Made by a program: the position numbers and the translations under genes. A stretch of 32,321 bases of DNA. It comes from Muribaculaceae bacterium. GTDB taxonomy: Bacteria > Bacteroidota > Bacteroidia > Bacteroidales > Muribaculaceae. Location of the stretch: assembly GCA_017454355.1 (NCBI GenBank), contig JAFTDD010000027.1, positions 1-32,321 of the forward strand, read 5' to 3'. The notes below the pieces were generated by a model that worked only from the letters and a program-made list of their open reading frames with translations, did not search any database and had not been told where the DNA came from. Each line of letters begins with the position of its first letter. Within the stretch, counting starts at the first letter, position 1. Positions 1 to 9,684 of this stretch are shown here, piece by piece.

Positions 1-117
1 CAGACCTTCATCTACCTGTCGAAATACAAAAAGGCGAGAGCCTCCGGACAGGCCAAATGGCAGCCGGTCCAGAGGCTCAAGTACATCGAGCAGCTATGCC
101 AGTGCCTCGGCATATAG
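1..117 (+). CDS. C-terminal end of an unknown protein (partial)
   Basis: Frame 1 is open from the window edge and ends with TAG at 115-117, giving 38 residues ending QRLKYIEQLCQCLGI. The tail is basic (KYKKARASGQAKWQ) and then amphipathic. I do not recognise the family. A transposase or other DNA-binding protein tail is possible, but nothing here proves it. The gene converges on the small membrane-protein gene at 142-411, with only 24 bp between the stops. Confidence 0.5.
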   Translation, partial: QTFIYLSKYKKARASGQAKWQPVQRLKYIEQLCQCLGI

Positions 118-141
118 TGCCCGGATTGGAGGTTTCTTTAG

Positions 142-411
142 TTAATCTTTCTCATCTCGATTTTCCGTTTCTCGTGTTCTCTTGTCTTTTCTCTCAGGTG
201 AGGCGTTCTCGGGGTGGCGCAGTTTGCTGCGGGCGTAGAGCGAGATGCCGAATACCGCGCCGGCAAAACTGATGGCCTCGCCCACAAACGCGAGTACCGT
301 GTGGTGAACCGCGTGGAGCGTGACAAAACTCATCACCGACAGCACGCAACCCGTTGCCACCATACCCACTGCGGTGCCATACTGCACCCAATCTTTCATA
401 TTCTCTGTCAT
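142..411 (-). CDS. Small two-helix inner-membrane protein
   Basis: An 89-residue protein with two hydrophobic stretches at about residues 9-31 and 35-60, separated by a short His-containing turn (LHAVHH), then a strongly charged tail from about residue 62 rich in R, K, E and D. It resembles short uncharacterised membrane proteins common in Bacteroidales, recognised only by overall shape. A good Bacteroidetes-type promoter lies just upstream at 440-471, which supports the gene as real and the ATG at 411 as its start. No enzymatic motif is visible and the function is unknown. It is convergent with the partial gene at 1-117 and divergent from the OmpA-like gene at 649. Confidence 0.7.
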   Translation of the reverse strand: MTENMKDWVQYGTAVGMVATGCVLSVMSFVTLHAVHHTVLAFVGEAISFAGAVFGISLYARSKLRHPENASPERKDKRTRETENRDEKD

Positions 412-439
412 AAAAAAGTGTGTGTGTGATTTGACGCCA

Positions 440-471
440 CAAAACTACAACACCGCCGCCCAACTCCACAA
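440..471 (-). promoter_or_regulatory. Bacteroidetes-type promoter of the small membrane protein
   Basis: On the minus strand a TTG (469-471) is followed after 21 bp by TAGTTTTG (440-447), matching the TAnnTTTG -7 box. The start codon at 411 lies about 29 bases downstream, leaving a short leader. Confidence 0.55.
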
Positions 472-560
472 CGCCAACCGATCACACTCCGCAAAACCCA
501 GAAGTTCGACACCGGATTGAACTTGAGGATTTGAGAATGGAAAGGAAAATGGTGTTTTAA

Positions 561-592
561 TTTGGTGGGAATGGAAAAATGTGCTATTTTTG
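561..592 (+). promoter_or_regulatory. Bacteroidetes-type promoter of the OmpA-like gene
   Basis: TTTG at 561-564, a 20-bp spacer and TATTTTTG at 585-592 match the -33/-7 consensus of the Bacteroidetes primary sigma factor well. The ATG at 649 gives a leader of about 50 bases. Confidence 0.65.
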
Positions 593-648
593 CAGCGTGT
601 AACAATCGCTACCCATAATTTATCAACCTAAATAATACCTTTTTAACA

Positions 649-1860
649 ATGAAGAGACTGATGATTGTGGCGGCAGTCGCCGCGTTAATTGCCGCGCCGG
701 CCGATGTGTCGGCGCAGGGTTGGCTGCGCAATCTGGGCCAGAAGGCCGCCGGCAAAGCGATAGACAAGATTGAGGAGGCCGCCACCAAGAAGGACAAGAA
801 GGCCGATAAAGCCGAGCGGCAGGACGAGCCGGAGCAGCGCGATGAACAAGAGAGTGCCGCCGAGAGCGCCGCTCCGGCCAAGCGCACCGCCGAGACTGCC
901 TATGCCAAGACCGACTTTGTGCCGGGCGACGTGGTGATTTTTGCCGACGACCTCGAGGGCGAGCAACTGGGCGAGTTCCCCAGCCAGTGGGACTTGGTGA
1001 ACGGTACCGCCGAGGTGGCGAAGCACGACGGACGCATGTGCATCTTCCTCGAGAACGACAACACGGAGATAGTGCCGCTCATCAATGGCGACAACAAGAA
1101 CTACCTGCCCGAGCAGTTCACGCTCGAGTTTGACTACTGGTGCAACGGCGCGGAGGACTACAACGCCGGCATCCATCTGCGCCTGACAGACGCCGAAGCC
1201 AATGACTGCGGCGATATCCACATCGCCACCGAGGAGTTTGTCAGATGGGACATTCAAAAGCCGCAGGAGGGCGAAGTCAATGGCCAGTATGACGCGTTGG
1301 AAACCATCGAGCGGCAGAACGCGTGGAACCACTTTGCGCTCTCGTTCAACAAGCGCGCCATGAAGATTTACATCAACGGCACGCGCATCGCCAACCTGCC
1401 TAATGTGAAAGCCCCTACCGCTTTCTCCATCCGCGGCGAGGACTGGGAGGACCACCGCTACCTGCTCACCGGCTTCCGCCTCGCGCAGGGTGCCGTACCC
1501 CTCTACGACCGCGTGATGAGCGAGGGTAAGATTGTTACCTACGCTATCACCTTTGACGTGGCCAAGGCGACCATCAAGCCCGAGAGCATGGTGGAGATCA
1601 ACCGCATCAAGAAATTGATGGACGAGCAGCCGAGCCTGAATTTTGAGGTGCAAGGCCACTGCGACAACACCGGCAGCGCTGCCACCAACGACCGCCTCTC
1701 GCAGCAGCGCGCCGAGGCCATAGTGCTCAAACTCGTGGAACTCGGCGTGGACCGCAGCCGCCTGAGCGCCGTGGGCAAAGGCTCCAACGAGCCAATCGCC
1801 GACAACTCCACCAACGAGGGCCGCGCCCGCAACCGCCGCGTCGAGTTCGTCAAAAAATAA
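649..1860 (+). CDS. OmpA-family envelope protein with LamG-like domain
   Basis: A 403-residue exported protein. Residues 1-22 form a signal peptide with likely cleavage after VSA. Residues about 33-90 are a charged, low-complexity linker rich in K, E, D, A and Q. About 97-285 look like a concanavalin/LamG-type beta-sandwich (EFDYWCNG, IHLRL, KIYINGTRIA). About 298-403 are an OmpA C-terminal domain (ITFDVAKATIKPES, LSQQRAEAIVLKL, ending GRARNRRVEFV). This domain binds peptidoglycan in known family members, so the protein probably tethers an envelope or surface module to the cell wall from the periplasmic side. It appears monocistronic, with its own promoter at 561-592 and a hairpin at 1897-1953 downstream. 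The ligand of the sandwich domain is unknown. Confidence 0.85.
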   Translation: MKRLMIVAAVAALIAAPADVSAQGWLRNLGQKAAGKAIDKIEEAATKKDKKADKAERQDEPEQRDEQESAAESAAPAKRTAETAYAKTDFVPGDVVIFADDLEGEQLGEFPSQWDLVNGTAEVAKHDGRMCIFLENDNTEIVPLINGDNKNYLPEQFTLEFDYWCNGAEDYNAGIHLRLTDAEANDCGDIHIATEEFVRWDIQKPQEGEVNGQYDALETIERQNAWNHFALSFNKRAMKIYINGTRIANLPNVKAPTAFSIRGEDWEDHRYLLTGFRLAQGAVPLYDRVMSEGKIVTYAITFDVAKATIKPESMVEINRIKKLMDEQPSLNFEVQGHCDNTGSAATNDRLSQQRAEAIVLKLVELGVDRSRLSAVGKGSNEPIADNSTNEGRARNRRVEFVKK

Positions 1861-1896
1861 TCGACCACTCGTCCCGCTAAAGAGATTTTAGACGAC

Positions 1897-1953
1897 AATA
1901 AGGTCAATAAGGACAACAGTTACCACCGTTAATTTGTCCTTGTTGACCTTATT
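1897..1953 (+). terminator. Long-stem hairpin after the OmpA-like gene
   Basis: Arms 1897-1916 and 1934-1953 pair over 20 bp with a single non-Watson-Crick position and a 17-base loop. There is no T-run, so it may be a terminator of the Bacteroidetes type or a dispersed repeat. The stem words (AATAAGG, AAGGACAA) recur in the hairpin after glgB at 15731-15778. Confidence 0.5.
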
Positions 1954-2176
1954 ATTCTCTAACCCTCGCAAAGTTATAACTTTAATTCTTCCCGCAAAAA
2001 ACTGGATAGAAGTTTCGGTAGTTGGCAGATATCCATTGATTACCTTATTATCTATCGCTATTTTCAGCCCGGAGGGCGTTATTTTTATAGCCCCCCGCCG
2101 GTGGGGGTATCCATTAATTATCCACTGATATTTATTCTCAAGTTTCTGATGTAAAAGTTATTGATAGTCATGTTAA

Positions 2177-2291
2177 TAATAAGCGGTCACTTGTAGGGGC
2201 AGAATTTATTCTGCCCATTTGCGGCAGGCGGGCAGAATAAATTCTGCCCCTACATTTCTCACAACCATCAATTTATCTACTATAGAAACTG
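2177..2291. repeat. Dispersed cruciform repeat, copy 1
   Basis: Two perfect 25-bp inverted arms (2192-2216 and 2230-2254) surround a 13-base spacer, and each arm is itself a palindrome around GGGCAGAAT. The arms and flanks, from AATAAGCGGT to the TAGAAACT word, recur with few differences at 32061-32171. Confidence 0.85.
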
Positions 2292-2345
2292 AATAATTTA
2301 TGGCAATTCGTGTCTGGAAACTGCGACTTTTTACTGTGAACCCGG

Positions 2346-3419
2346 CTATATTTCTGAGGCGGTGAGCAGGGCGATGAGGCGGGGCGTGGTCAGGCCGTGG
2401 ATCACGCGCGAGGCGTCCACGCCGGTTAGGGCCAGCGCGAGGGCCTCCGGCTCGAGAGGCCGCCCGCGCAGCCGGCCGACAATCTCAGCGTCGATGTCGC
2501 CCAGAACAAAGAAGTCGCCGGCCAGGCGCACGTCGGCAATCACGCCGTGGTTCATCTCGATGGCGATGTCAAACTCCCCAACGCCCTCCACTCTGGCGTG
2601 ACGCGCGGCAGTGGCTCGCGGGTTGCGCCCCGTGAGAAATTCCGGCCGCATATATTCTTGCATAATCGTTTGAATTTCGGCCACATCGGCCGCCGTGAGT
2701 CGCGCGATACGGTCGCCACACAGCGTGCGCCGCGCGTGGGCGATAAACCCGTCAACCGTTATCCCGGGTATGTGCCGGCGCAGCGTGGTCACACGCGCCG
2801 GCACGCTCGCCACGCCCTTGCTGCGGAGTTTGCCCGGCGGCGGAGTGAGCGCGCGCGCCATTGTCGCCACATCGGCCGCCACGAGCATCGTGCCGTGGAC
2901 GATGCTGCAGTGCGGCGTGTGATAAAACGCGTTGCCGCTCACCTTGCAGCCGCCGATGAGCACATCGTTGCGGCCACCGGCCTCGGCCTCGGCGATGCCC
3001 AGCGAGCGCAGCATTGCCGCCACGGCAGCAGTGTAGCGTGAGAATGTCGTGGGCACATCGCTACCCGGCGCGTTGGCCGCCACATAACTCATCATCACGT
3101 TATCAAGGTCGGCATAGACGGCTCCGCCGCCGCTCTTGCGTCGCCACACGGCGATGCGGGAGCGGCGGCAGTAGTCCATGTCCACCTCGCTGTCCAGCAG
3201 TTGGTTGCGACCGACGATCACGGTGGGCGGCACCTGCCACAGGAAGAATGCAGGCTCGCCGCCGGTGAGCCGTTCCAAGCGGGCCGCCACCCACTCCTCC
3301 GCCGCCAGGTAGAACGGCAGCGGGCAGGCCTCCCCCAGACGGGCCTCCCCCACCACCCTCCTGAAGGAGGGGGCTACAGGAATTTCAATGTAGACACAAT
3401 GCTCCATTTTGCCGGACAC
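2346..3419 (-). CDS. lplA: Lipoate-protein ligase A family protein
   Basis: A 357-residue cytoplasmic enzyme of the biotin/lipoate ligase fold. It is expected to activate lipoate with ATP and attach it to lysines of 2-oxoacid dehydrogenase E2 or GcvH proteins. Diagnostic motifs are [15 protein letters not shown] (about 93-107) and [15 protein letters not shown], whose K159 matches the conserved ligand-binding lysine. The C-terminal third resembles the LplA accessory domain. Residues about 13-33, between the first strand (CVYIE) and [10 protein letters not shown], are not expected in the family and coincide with an inserted GC-rich repeat (3327-3380). The start may be M1 or M5. Upstream lies a 21-unit nonamer array rather than a clear promoter, so it may be transcribed from the genes before it. 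An octanoyltransferase role is possible but less likely. Confidence 0.85.
   Translation of the reverse strand: MSGKMEHCVYIEIPVAPSFRRVVGEARLGEACPLPFYLAAEEWVAARLERLTGGEPAFFLWQVPPTVIVGRNQLLDSEVDMDYCRRSRIAVWRRKSGGGAVYADLDNVMMSYVAANAPGSDVPTTFSRYTAAVAAMLRSLGIAEAEAGGRNDVLIGGCKVSGNAFYHTPHCSIVHGTMLVAADVATMARALTPPPGKLRSKGVASVPARVTTLRRHIPGITVDGFIAHARRTLCGDRIARLTAADVAEIQTIMQEYMRPEFLTGRNPRATAARHARVEGVGEFDIAIEMNHGVIADVRLAGDFFVLGDIDAEIVGRLRGRPLEPEALALALTGVDASRVIHGLTTPRLIALLTASEI
3327..3380 (-). repeat. GC-rich hairpin repeat inside the lplA reading frame
   Basis: The stretch contains CCCTCC and GGAGGG arms around a four-base loop (about 3355-3370) and repeated CCTCCCCCA words. It resembles the hairpin repeats often found between genes in Bacteroidetes. 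Here it adds about 20 residues to the N-terminal part of the ligase without breaking the frame. Confidence 0.55.
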
Positions 3420-3431
3420 TGCCGCCCACTA

Positions 3432-3620
3432 GAATCCCTAGAAATCCTAGAATCCCTAGAAATCCTAGAATCCCTAGAAATCCTAGAATCCCTAGAAATC
3501 CTAGAATCCCTAGAAATCCTAGAATCCCTAGAAATCCTAGAATCCCTAGAAATCCTAGAAATCCTAGAAATCCTAGAATCCCTAGAAAATCTAGGAAATC
3601 TAGAAAATCTAGGGATTCTA
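3432..3620. repeat. Array of 21 nonamers between the endonuclease and lplA
   Basis: Exactly 21 consecutive 9-bp units occupy 189 bp. GAATCCCTA and GAAATCCTA alternate for 14 units, followed by two extra GAAATCCTA, one more GAATCCCTA and four degenerate units. It fills nearly the whole 215-bp gap. On the minus strand the unit reads TAGGGATTC or TAGGATTTC, close to the array at 7377-7436. Confidence 0.95.
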
Positions 3621-3634
3621 GCGAGTCGCCTTTT

Positions 3635-6211
3635 TTACTTGACAACAACCTTCTTGCTGTGGGTGTCGCTGGCGACGACGTAGGTGCCGGCTGGCAGGAA
3701 GACCGTCTTGCTGCCGGAGGTTGCGGCAACCACATTGGCCTCCATGTCATACACCTCCAGCCGTTCACCCACGGCGGTGACCATCGTGATGGAGCCGTTG
3801 CCGGCCAAGGCATCCCAGCGGCGAGCGTCAAGCGCGGTGCCGTTGAGGATGGCCTCGAGGATGGCGTTCACGTCGCCCACGTCAACCTTATCATCACCGT
3901 TCACGTCAAAGGCGAGCGTCTGGCCGCCGGTGCTGAGGATATCCTCGAGCACGGCGTTCACGTCGCCCACGTCAACGCTGGTGTCGCCGTTCACATCGTA
4001 GGGCGAGCCCGGTCTGGGTTCCGGCGTGGTGAAGTCCGTGATGGAGATATCGTCGATATTGACGCGAGAGCCCACCGTCTGGCGGATCTTGATACGCACG
4101 TTGCCGGCGATGTTCACGTTATAACTCGGGTGAATTTCGTTGCTGCCGGCGGTGATGTTGCTGTCAATCACCGTCCAAGTGCTGCCGCCGTCCTGACTCA
4201 CCTCAAGCACGAGAGTGGCTTGCGGGTCGCTGCCATAGGCACGCGCGTAGAACGAGATGGTGCCCGCGCCGCCGGCCTTGTCGTCGGCCATATAGATTTC
4301 AGAGTCATTGTTCTTGCCCAGGCGCACGCAACGCTCGTCGTGGGCATGGTCGCTCGTGGAGCCCCACACGCCGGCGTTGTCAAACACCCAGCCGCACATG
4401 TCGCCCTGCACCGTTTTGGTCCAGTAGCCACCCTCGGAGCAACTCTCGAATTGCTCGAGGAAGTTCATCGGCTCGACGATGTAGGCCACCACGTCCATCT
4501 CGCTGCCGTCCAGCGTGGCGGTGCTGGCCGTGATGATACCCTCGTAGGTGCCGCCCAGGCCGGTGTTGGCCACGCGCACATAGAAGTTCTCGCCCTCGGG
4601 AGCGAGTATCACCTCGGCGGCCCAGGTGCGGCGGTCGCGGCTCAACTCAAAGTTGCCGCTCACGTCGAGGATGATGTCCTCGTCGATGTTCTCGGTATAA
4701 ACCTTACCCTCAAGCACCGGCGAGTCCTCGCCGGGACCCATCGAGAAGGTGAAATCCTGGCCGCTGACGCACTGGATGTCGATAATCTTCTCGGGCTCGA
4801 AAGTGGTGACCGTAATCTCGTTGCTGGTGAAGTCGCCGTCGGTGAGCCAATATTTATAGGTGGTGCTCGGCGTCAGGCCGTCCACAATCTGGCGTTGGGC
4901 GCTGGCCTTGACCTCCTTGGGGTAGCCATCGAGCAGTTCGTCACCGGCCGGAGTGACCGTGGCCACGTGCAGCGTGTAGTTGCCCGTGGAGAAGTCGGCG
5001 TTGGACCAGCGCGCCACAAACGAGGTGCTCGTCACGTTCTCGGCGGCAAGCGCGGGAATGCCGTCAACGGTGACAGCCTTGACAGCCACTGTGGCGCGAA
5101 CCTCCTTGCTAGAGATAATTACCTCGTCGGTGAACGTGCCGGCCTCGTCGCTGATAAAGTCCACCATCATAATCATGCCGTTATTGGCGTCGGCAGCCTT
5201 GATGATGCTGCGGTCGAGCGTGAACGGCGACGACGGGTTGGCAAGGCTCACGTTGAGGTCTTGGGTGAGGTTGGTGCCGGCCACCTCAATCTCGCCGTCA
5301 ATGCCCACGTCCACGCGAGCCACGCCCAGGTCGATGGTCGAGCCGGAAACCGGGCTGGTGAGCACCGGCGTGACGTCGGCCGAGCCGGTCCAGAGTTGCG
5401 TCTTCTTGTCGCCCCAGATATACTCGGCCAACTCGGGGTGGTCGATAAAGGGGTTACGGTTCTTCTGCTTGGCATAGGCCGCGTTGTTGCGGTTGATTTC
5501 CTTCTCACTCACCGGGTCCTGACGGTGCCACTTTAGCAGCAGGTTGATGGCCCAGTCGGTGAACACGGGGTAACGCTTGCCGTCGTTGCGCGTCATGCCG
5601 CCGCTGCTCCAGTTGCCAATCTCGCTGTTATAGCACGTGGCCATATAGAAGTAGGTGCGAGCAAAGTCACCCTTGTACATGTCGTCCGGCTCAAACACCT
5701 TGCCCGAGTAGCCCGGGAAGGTGCAACTGCCCAACTTGCCCAGCGGCTTGTTCGTGCCGTTGGTGGGCAGGTAAGTGCCGCCGGCGCACTCGCCGAAGGG
5801 GTACGCGCTGCGCTGGTTGTTGACGTAGCCGTCGGTGGGATAAAGATGGAAAATGTCGCTATACTTGTCGTCCTTGTTGCTGCCCCACCAACTCTTGGGG
5901 AACGAGTGCTCGCGGTTGACGCAGTCGCCCACCTTGCTGTAACTGCCGCAGTGCTTCTGACCGATGGGGAACTTGGTGGTGGCGTACATGTCCCAATAGT
6001 AGCCGCCGTTGTTGTCGGTCGTCTTGTAGGCGTCCCACAGGCCATCGTAGGAAATCTTGGTGTGGGAGCGGATGATACCGCTCAGGGCCGTGATCAAGCC
6101 CTCTTGGTTCTTGTTCATCGCCGCCTTGTAGTAGCCCTTTGGCTCTTGGGCAACGGCAGTGCCGGCAAGCATCGCCAGCACAATCAGTAATGATAACAAT
6201 CTGGTTTTCAT
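3635..6211 (-). CDS. Secreted endonuclease I with dockerin and sorting tail
   Basis: An 858-residue exported multidomain protein. A signal peptide (1-21) is followed by an endonuclease I domain (about 22-270) with the signature [11 protein letters not shown] at 99-109 and [14 protein letters not shown] at 122-135; these His/Asn-metal nucleases cut DNA non-specifically. Next come beta-rich modules: a choice-of-anchor-like region, a fibronectin type III-like domain (about 385-475) and a jelly-roll-like region (about 590-720, ending in DDISITDF). Two [13 protein letters not shown] repeats form a type I dockerin at about 739-789. The C-terminus (PAGTYVV...KKVVVK) looks like a type IX-style sorting or surface-anchoring tail. 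It probably degrades extracellular DNA for nutrients or biofilm control. It lies 106 bp behind rlmN in the same direction, with no clear own promoter. Confidence 0.88.
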   Translation of the reverse strand: MKTRLLSLLIVLAMLAGTAVAQEPKGYYKAAMNKNQEGLITALSGIIRSHTKISYDGLWDAYKTTDNNGGYYWDMYATTKFPIGQKHCGSYSKVGDCVNREHSFPKSWWGSNKDDKYSDIFHLYPTDGYVNNQRSAYPFGECAGGTYLPTNGTNKPLGKLGSCTFPGYSGKVFEPDDMYKGDFARTYFYMATCYNSEIGNWSSGGMTRNDGKRYPVFTDWAINLLLKWHRQDPVSEKEINRNNAAYAKQKNRNPFIDHPELAEYIWGDKKTQLWTGSADVTPVLTSPVSGSTIDLGVARVDVGIDGEIEVAGTNLTQDLNVSLANPSSPFTLDRSIIKAADANNGMIMMVDFISDEAGTFTDEVIISSKEVRATVAVKAVTVDGIPALAAENVTSTSFVARWSNADFSTGNYTLHVATVTPAGDELLDGYPKEVKASAQRQIVDGLTPSTTYKYWLTDGDFTSNEITVTTFEPEKIIDIQCVSGQDFTFSMGPGEDSPVLEGKVYTENIDEDIILDVSGNFELSRDRRTWAAEVILAPEGENFYVRVANTGLGGTYEGIITASTATLDGSEMDVVAYIVEPMNFLEQFESCSEGGYWTKTVQGDMCGWVFDNAGVWGSTSDHAHDERCVRLGKNNDSEIYMADDKAGGAGTISFYARAYGSDPQATLVLEVSQDGGSTWTVIDSNITAGSNEIHPSYNVNIAGNVRIKIRQTVGSRVNIDDISITDFTTPEPRPGSPYDVNGDTSVDVGDVNAVLEDILSTGGQTLAFDVNGDDKVDVGDVNAILEAILNGTALDARRWDALAGNGSITMVTAVGERLEVYDMEANVVAATSGSKTVFLPAGTYVVASDTHSKKVVVK

Positions 6212-6317
6212 TCTATAAATCAGTTTTTAATGCTATTAATCTCGATTATTCGACTACTCGAAAAAAATTAATGGATATTTATGGGAATTGATGTTGAAAA
6301 AAAGCGGAGACGTGGCG

Positions 6318-7358
6318 CTACTTCTCGCCCTTGCGGCCCACCTTGCCGGCGAGTTGGCCGCAGGCGGCGCTGATGTCCTCGCCGCGGCTGCGACGTATCG
6401 TGCACGTCACGCCGTGGGCGTTGAGGTAGTCGCGGAAGGCCGCCATTCGCTCGTCGCTGCTCGTGCGCAACTTGGCGACCTCGGGCACGGGGTGGTAACG
6501 GATCAGGTTGACGCGCACGTGCTCGTCGGGCAAAATCTCGCGCAAGGCCTCGGCATGGTGGATGTCGTCGTTGAACCACTGCCACATGATGTACTCCACC
6601 GACAGCCGTCGCTGGTGGGCGAAGTCATAGTCGCTCAACATTTCCATCACACCCTTGATGGAGTGCAACTGCTCGATGGGCATCAACTGGGCGCGCTCCT
6701 CGGCGATGGCGTCGTGGACGCTCACGGCGATGTGGACACTCGTCTCCTCAGCCAGCAGGCGCAGTTCGGGCTTGAGGCCCACGGTGCTCACCGTCACGCG
6801 CTTCGGGCTCCATGCCAGGCCCCACGGCTCGGTGAGAATCTTGATGACCTTGAGCACCTGGTCGTAGTTGTCCAGCGGCTCGCCCATGCCCATAAACACG
6901 ACATTGGTCAGCTGCTCGCTGCCGGGCACACTCAGCACCTGATTGATAATCTGGTTGCTCGTCAGGTTGCCGTGGAAGCCCTGGCGGCCGGTCATGCAGA
7001 AGTAGCAGTTCATCCGGCAGCCGCGCTGCGACGAGATGCACAGCGTGGCACGGTCGTCATCAGGGATAAACACCGTCTCGACCGCCTTGCCGTCGCCGGC
7101 GTCAAAGAGATATTTCACCGTGCCGTCGGCACTCGACGTCGACTTCATCGGCGGGTACAACCCCACGTCATAGCGCTCCGCGAGCCGCTCGCGGCCCACC
7201 TTGCTGATGTCCGTCATATCATCTATCGACGTCACACGCTTCTCATATATCCACTTGGCCAACTGCTTGCCGGCAAACTTGGGCAGACCCACCTCGCGGG
7301 CCACGTCCTGCAGTTCTTCCAGCGTCATGCCGGCTAGCGGCTTCTTGTCATTATTCAT
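6318..7358 (-). CDS. rlmN: Dual-specificity 23S rRNA/tRNA adenine-C2 methyltransferase RlmN
   Basis: A 346-residue radical SAM enzyme that methylates A2503 of 23S rRNA and, in studied homologues, A37 of some tRNAs. The iron-sulfur cluster motif CRMNCYFC uses C114, C118 and C121. GMGEPLDNYD is the family SAM-binding stretch. A cysteine near 333 (ISAACGQLAG) is placed like the methyl-carrying cysteine of the family. Length is normal. It follows pepT with a 75-bp gap that contains a nonamer array in what would be the rlmN leader, so pepT and rlmN are likely co-transcribed. Identification is firm. Confidence 0.95.
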   Translation of the reverse strand: MNNDKKPLAGMTLEELQDVAREVGLPKFAGKQLAKWIYEKRVTSIDDMTDISKVGRERLAERYDVGLYPPMKSTSSADGTVKYLFDAGDGKAVETVFIPDDDRATLCISSQRGCRMNCYFCMTGRQGFHGNLTSNQIINQVLSVPGSEQLTNVVFMGMGEPLDNYDQVLKVIKILTEPWGLAWSPKRVTVSTVGLKPELRLLAEETSVHIAVSVHDAIAEERAQLMPIEQLHSIKGVMEMLSDYDFAHQRRLSVEYIMWQWFNDDIHHAEALREILPDEHVRVNLIRYHPVPEVAKLRTSSDERMAAFRDYLNAHGVTCTIRRSRGEDISAACGQLAGKVGRKGEK

Positions 7359-7376
7359 TGCTTCTCAGTTTATATG

Positions 7377-7433
7377 TTCTTAGAATTCTTAGAATTCTTA
7401 GATTTCTTAGAACTCTTAGAATTCTTAGATTTC

Positions 7434-7436
<3 letters not shown>
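7377..7436. repeat. Nonamer array between pepT and rlmN
   Basis: Six full TTCTTAGAA-type units plus a partial one run from 7377 and include the pepT stop codon at 7434-7436. On the minus strand the unit is TAAGAATTC or TAAGAAATC, matching the form TARGRWTTC of the longer array at 3432-3620. Confidence 0.9.
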
Positions 7437-8651
<1,215 letters not shown>

Positions 8652-8710
8652 AGTCTCGTCTTTATAGTCGTTTTTTTTGTTAAAATTTCACCGTTTCACG
8701 GTTTATCCTG

Positions 8711-8739
8711 CAAAGTTACGAAAAAACCTTGACCCGCAA
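8711..8739 (-). promoter_or_regulatory. pepT: Bacteroidetes-type promoter of pepT
   Basis: The minus strand reads TTG (8737-8739), an 18-bp spacer, then TAACTTTG (8711-8718). The pepT start is about 60 bases downstream. The spacer is one base short of the usual 19-21. Confidence 0.5.
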
Positions 8740-8866
8740 CCAATTTTCCCCAAACTATTTTATTTTCCCACACATTTGTTGTCCATGGCGCGCCCCCCGG
8801 CGCCGCCCCAAAAATGTTAAAAAAAATCTCGCCACTCTTTCTCGCGCTAATCTCAAAAAAAAATAG

Positions 8867-8874
8867 TATATTTG
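8867..8874 (+). promoter_or_regulatory. -7 promoter box of the SpoU-family methylase gene
   Basis: TATATTTG matches TAnnTTTG and ends 26 bases before the ATG at 8901. No good -33 element is visible upstream. Confidence 0.45.
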
Positions 8875-8900
8875 CAATGATTTAACCACATCGATACAAT

Positions 8901-9665
8901 ATGACTGAAATAAACAATGGGATAATAAAGACGGTGCGCTCGCTCTGGGCCAAGAAAGGACGCGACGACGAGGGCCTTTGGGTGGCCGAGGGCACCAAGA
9001 CCGTGCGCGACACGTGGGAGCACTTTCGCTGCCGCTGGCTGGTGTGCACCCGCGCATGGTTTGACCAGTGTGGACGCGCCGAGTATATGCCCCACGTGGT
9101 GTTCGCCCCCAAAGGGCAGATGGGCCGCATGAGCCAGTTCACCACGCCGGGCGACGTGATTGCCGTTTACGAGAAGCCAGAGGTGACGGTCGACGCCGAG
9201 GCCGTGCGCGCCGGCGTCAACCTCGTGCTCGACAACCTCCAGGACCCGGGCAACCTAGGCACTATCGTCCGATTGGCCGACTGGTTCGGCGTCAGCCACA
9301 TCTTCTGCTCCCCCACCACCGTCGACGTGTGGGGACACAAGGTGGTGCAGGCCACAATGGGCTCAATCGCCAGAGTGAAAGTCGTTTACACCGACCTTGA
9401 CGACCTCTTCGACGAGTACGACGGCATGCCGGTATATGGCACCTTCCTCGACGGCGACAACATCTACGGCGCGGCGCCACTGGGCGGACCGTGCTTCATC
9501 GTGCTCGGCAACGAGGGGCAGGGCATCGGCCGCAAGGCCGCCGCGCGCGTCACGCGCCGCCTCACCATCCCTATGGCGCCGCGCACCGGCGACCACAGCG
9601 ACAGCCTCAACGTGGGCGTCGCCGCCGCCATCACCCTCAGCGAGTTCCACCGCTCCACCCTCTGA
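8901..9665 (+). CDS. SpoU/TrmH-family RNA methyltransferase
   Basis: A 254-residue SPOUT-class (knotted) RNA 2'-O-methyltransferase. The N-terminal about 95 residues (KTVRSLWAKKGRDDEGLWVAEG) form the substrate-binding domain typical of RlmB/TsnR-like members. The three SpoU motifs follow: LDNLQDPGNLGTIVRLA (about 114-130), FIVLGNEGQGIG (about 199-210) and LTIPM...DSLNVGVAAAI near the C-terminus. SAM is the methyl donor. The exact nucleotide target (23S rRNA, 16S rRNA or tRNA) cannot be read from the sequence. It is divergent from pepT, with a -7 box just upstream, and is followed by a 677-bp non-coding region. Confidence 0.9.
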   Translation: MTEINNGIIKTVRSLWAKKGRDDEGLWVAEGTKTVRDTWEHFRCRWLVCTRAWFDQCGRAEYMPHVVFAPKGQMGRMSQFTTPGDVIAVYEKPEVTVDAEAVRAGVNLVLDNLQDPGNLGTIVRLADWFGVSHIFCSPTTVDVWGHKVVQATMGSIARVKVVYTDLDDLFDEYDGMPVYGTFLDGDNIYGAAPLGGPCFIVLGNEGQGIGRKAAARVTRRLTIPMAPRTGDHSDSLNVGVAAAITLSEFHRSTL

Positions 9666-9684
9666 CACAAGAGAACACAACAGG

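Larger units (their letters stand above)
1861..2345. other. Non-coding gap filled with hairpins and repeats
   Basis: No convincing gene is present in 485 bp. In order it holds a 20-bp-stem hairpin (1897-1953), a small hairpin GCCC-GGA-GGGC at 2067-2077 followed by a C-run/G-run pair to about 2107, the cruciform repeat (2177-2291) that recurs at the window end, and a degenerate copy of the GGATATTCATGTT-type motif (about 2294-2336). A 64-codon open frame at 1934-2128 runs through these repeats and is not supported. Confidence 0.7.

Noticed and set aside
1934-2128. 64-codon open frame
   Set aside because: It starts inside the hairpin arm and runs through dispersed repeats, without promoter or family resemblance.
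3432-3620. Possible CRISPR array
   Set aside because: The 9-bp units are directly adjacent with no unique spacers, and no cas genes are in the window.
3659-5536. 625-codon plus-strand open frame
   Set aside because: It is antisense to the endonuclease I gene; the V/H/A/G-rich composition is typical of GC-rich shadow frames.
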